From: an uncultured Actinomycetes bacterium
GTDB lineage: Bacteria > Actinomycetota > Actinomycetes > S36-B12
Direction of reading: 5' to 3'
Assembly (NCBI GenBank): GCA_937902285.1
Contig: CALGTB010000345.1
Location: 1 to 6,864 of the forward strand
Length of the DNA stretch: 6,864 nucleotides
The notes below the pieces were generated by a model that was given only the letters and a program-made list of their open reading frames with translations, was not told where the DNA came from and did not search any database. This document shows, piece after piece, positions 4,748 through 6,864 of this stretch. Position numbers and translations under genes: made by a program. Positions within the stretch are counted from its first letter, which is position 1, and each line of letters opens with the position of its first letter.

Positions 4748-6471
4748 CACTGCTGAGCGACCGCGTCGTTCCGTCCGACCCCACGCCGGCCCCCGCGCAG
4801 CCGCAGCGCAAGCGCAGCCTCGGATCGGCCGTCGTCAACTGGGTGACGTCCACCGACCACAAGCTCATCGGCTACCTCTACCTCATCACGGCGACCTTCT
4901 GGTTCTTCGTGGCCGGGCTGATGGCCCTCGCCATCCGTGCGGAGCTGGCCACGCCGGGGATGCAGTTCATCTCGCTCGAGCAGTACAACCAGCTGTTCAC
5001 GATGCACGGCACGATCATGCTGTTCCTGTTCGCCACTCCGCTCTTCGTCGGATTCGGCAACGTGATCATGCCCCTGCAGATCGGCGCACCGGACGTCGCC
5101 TTCCCGCGCCTGAACATGCTCGGCTACTGGCTGTTCTTCTTCGGCGGCCTCACGGCTGCCCTGGGCTTCCTCACGCCGGGTGGCGCCGCCGCCTTCGGCT
5201 GGTTCGCCTACGCACCGCTCAGCAACGCCGTGTACTCGCCCGAGATCGGCGGCGACCTGTGGCTGCTCGGCCTGGCCATGGGCGGCCTGGGCACCATCCT
5301 CGGCGCCGTCAACTTCATCACGACGATCTTCTGCATGCGTGCGCCCGGCATGACGATGTTCCGGATGCCGATCTTCACGTGGACGATCTTCGTGACCAGC
5401 GTCCTCGTCATCCTGTGCTTCCCGGTGCTCGCCGCCGCACTCGCGCTGGCCTTCATCGACCGCAACTTCGGGGCCGTGGTCTTCGCCTCCGAGAACGGCG
5501 GGCCGATGCTGTGGCAGCACCTGTTCTGGTTCTTCGGCCATCCGGAGGTCTACATCCTCGCGCTGCCGTTCTTCGGCATCGCGAGCGAGATCATCCCGGT
5601 GTTCTCGCGGAAGCCGATCTTCGGCTACAAGGGACTCGTCTTCGCCACGCTGGCGATCGGCGCCCTGTCGATGGCCGTGTGGGCCCACCACCTGTACGTC
5701 ACCGGGTCGGTCTACCTGCCCTACTTCGCGATCATGACGATGCTCATCGCCGTGCCGACCGGGGTGAAGTTCTTCAACTGGATCGGCACGATGTGGAAGG
5801 GCTCTGTCTCCTTCGACACGCCCATGCTCTGGGTGATGGGCTTCCTCATCACCTTCCTGTTCGGCGGCCTCACGGGCATCATCCTGTCGGCGCCACCGCT
5901 GGACTTCCACGTCTCCGACAGCTACTTCGTGGTGGCGCACTTCCACTACACCGTGTTCGGCACCGTCGTCTTCCTGTTCTTCGCCGGCCTGTACTTCTGG
6001 TGGCCGAAGATGACCGGCAAGATGCTCGACGAGCGCCTCGGCAAGGTCCACTTCTGGCTGCTCTTCGTCGGCTTCCAGGTCACCTTCCTCATCCAGCACT
6101 GGCTGGGCGTCATCGGGATGCCACGGCGCTACGGCGACTACCTGCCAGCGGACAATTTCGAGGTCATGAACCAGGTGTCCACGGTCGGTGCGGCGCTGCT
6201 CGGCGTCTCCACCCTGTTCTTCATCTGGAACGTGCTCAAGACGTGGCACAGCGCCCCCAAGGTGACGGTCGACGACCCGTGGGGATGGGGCGGCTCGCTC
6301 GAGTGGGCGACCTCGTGCCCGCCGCCGCGCCACAACTTCGTCACGCTGCCCCGGATCCGCTCCGAGCGGCCGGCGTTCGACCTGCACCATCCTGAGCTGG
6401 CGGCACCGGGCGCCCATGCGGTGCCCGCGGCCGCTGCACCCACCGCTCCGGTCGAGGGAGGTGCCTCGTGA
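4744..6471 (+). CDS. ctaD: Cytochrome c oxidase subunit I (CtaD)
   Basis: A 575-residue multi-pass membrane protein, the catalytic subunit that reduces O2 to water and pumps protons. A soluble N-terminus (1-35) leads to the first membrane segment near 42-64, and the pattern fits the family's twelve helices. Ligands are all visible: His88 (MHGT) and His401 for heme a, His399 (AHFHY) for heme a3, and His266, His315 and His316 for CuB. Tyr270 in GHPEVY is placed for the His-Tyr crosslink. Proton-path residues are Asp117 (GAPDVAFPRLN), Glu267 (GHPE) and Lys342 (TGVKFFNW), which together mark an A1-type heme-copper oxidase. The last 25 or so residues are an Ala/Pro-rich tail with no conserved motif. 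The start at 4744 overlaps the ctaC stop, and the stop overlaps the ctaF start as GTGA. Confidence 0.98.
   Translation: MTLLSDRVVPSDPTPAPAQPQRKRSLGSAVVNWVTSTDHKLIGYLYLITATFWFFVAGLMALAIRAELATPGMQFISLEQYNQLFTMHGTIMLFLFATPLFVGFGNVIMPLQIGAPDVAFPRLNMLGYWLFFFGGLTAALGFLTPGGAAAFGWFAYAPLSNAVYSPEIGGDLWLLGLAMGGLGTILGAVNFITTIFCMRAPGMTMFRMPIFTWTIFVTSVLVILCFPVLAAALALAFIDRNFGAVVFASENGGPMLWQHLFWFFGHPEVYILALPFFGIASEIIPVFSRKPIFGYKGLVFATLAIGALSMAVWAHHLYVTGSVYLPYFAIMTMLIAVPTGVKFFNWIGTMWKGSVSFDTPMLWVMGFLITFLFGGLTGIILSAPPLDFHVSDSYFVVAHFHYTVFGTVVFLFFAGLYFWWPKMTGKMLDERLGKVHFWLLFVGFQVTFLIQHWLGVIGMPRRYGDYLPADNFEVMNQVSTVGAALLGVSTLFFIWNVLKTWHSAPKVTVDDPWGWGGSLEWATSCPPPRHNFVTLPRIRSERPAFDLHHPELAAPGAHAVPAAAAPTAPVEGGAS
6456..6461 (+). 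promoter_or_regulatory. Ribosome binding site of ctaF
   Basis: GGGAGG lies six bases before the GTG at 6468, within the final codons of ctaD. It supports the start that overlaps the ctaD stop by four bases. Confidence 0.7.
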
Positions 6472-6863
6472 AGGTAGAAGGGCGGATCTTCGCGCTGGGC
6501 GCGGCGTTCTTCTTCATCGTCGCCGCCATCTACTGGTACTTCGCGCGCGACCCGATCGGCACGACCGCGCTCACGCTGTGCGGTGGCCTGGCGCTGCTCG
6601 TGGCCTTCTACGTCCTCTACACGGCCAAGCGGGTCTTTCCCCGTCCCGAGGATCGCCTCGACGGCGAGATCGACGAGGCCGACCCCGAGTACGGCTTCTT
6701 CAGCCCGCACTCGTGGTGGCCGCTGGTGCTGGGGTTCGCCACGTTCCTCGTGGTCCTCGGCCTCGTGTTCGCGGTGTGGGTCGTCGTCCTGGGCGTTGCC
6801 GTGCTCCTGCTCGCCCTCGTGGGCTGGCTCTTCGAGTACTACCGGGGAGATTTCGCGGTCTGA
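6468..6863 (+). CDS. ctaF: Cytochrome c oxidase subunit IV, actinobacterial type (CtaF)
   Basis: A 131-residue membrane protein, the usual length for the small actinobacteria-specific subunit of the aa3 oxidase, which packs against subunits I and III in the bc1-aa3 supercomplex. Two membrane segments (about 7-25 and 32-52) are followed by an acidic loop (57-78) with the conserved stretch PEDRLDGEIDEADPEYGFFS and then PHSWWP (80-85). Two closely spaced membrane segments (about 85-104 and 105-122) complete the fold, and the C-terminus is short and mixed-charge. The gene starts with GTG, overlaps ctaD by four bases, and ends one base before the window edge, so it is complete. The downstream terminator and later genes are outside the window. 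Confidence 0.95.
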   Translation: MKVEGRIFALGAAFFFIVAAIYWYFARDPIGTTALTLCGGLALLVAFYVLYTAKRVFPRPEDRLDGEIDEADPEYGFFSPHSWWPLVLGFATFLVVLGLVFAVWVVVLGVAVLLLALVGWLFEYYRGDFAV

Positions 6864-6864
6864 C

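Noticed and set aside
3440..4750. 436-codon open frame on the minus strand across the divergent promoter region
   Set aside because: It crosses ctaC and the promoter region in the wrong frame and encodes no recognisable domain.
4561..6417. 618-codon open frame on the minus strand
   Set aside because: It is antisense to ctaD and the end of ctaC, its product is rich in Arg, Glu, Asp and His with no recognisable domain, and it is explained by the G/C third-position bias of the real genes.

Overview
This high-GC window looks like the chromosome of an actinobacterium, plausibly of the Nocardioidaceae or a near relative. The signs are strong G/C third-position bias, frequent GTG starts, start/stop overlaps of the GTGA and ATGA type, TAnnnT -10 boxes placed for leaderless transcripts, and an actinobacterial ctaC-ctaD-ctaF cluster with the actinobacteria-specific subunit IV (CtaF). 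The family-level placement is inference; the phylum-level placement is well supported. I see no mobile element, CRISPR array, tRNA or rRNA.

Layout: (1) positions 1-64 form a near-perfect long hairpin at the very edge of the window. (2) Positions 108-1801, plus strand: a PfkB-family kinase very like mycobacterial adenosine kinase AdoK, then Aat, the leucyl/phenylalanyl-tRNA-protein transferase. (3) Positions 1798-3776, minus strand: a two-gene unit. Its first gene encodes a cysteine-desulfurase-fold protein whose PLP lysine is replaced by Asp and which contains no lysine at all. Its second gene, coupled by a GTGA overlap, encodes an exported protein with a cysteine-bracketed module and a LytM/M23-like domain whose metal ligands are not recognisable. 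This unit converges on aat, and the two stop codons interlock in a CTAG tetramer. (4) Positions 3777-3883: a divergent promoter region. (5) Positions 3884-6863, plus strand: ctaC, ctaD and ctaF (subunits II, I and IV of the aa3-type cytochrome c oxidase), joined by 4-bp overlaps and each preceded by a clear Shine-Dalgarno sequence.

How the genes work together: ctaC-ctaD-ctaF encode most of the terminal oxidase core, with CuA in CtaC and heme a, heme a3 and CuB in CtaD. Subunit III and the cytochrome bc1 genes are not in the window. AdoK (purine salvage) and Aat (N-end-rule tagging) are housekeeping neighbours. The most unusual part is the minus-strand pair, a probable pseudoenzyme coupled to a probable degenerate M23 protein and divergent from the oxidase operon. 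Its function cannot be assigned from sequence. No gene-free stretch is longer than about 110 bases.
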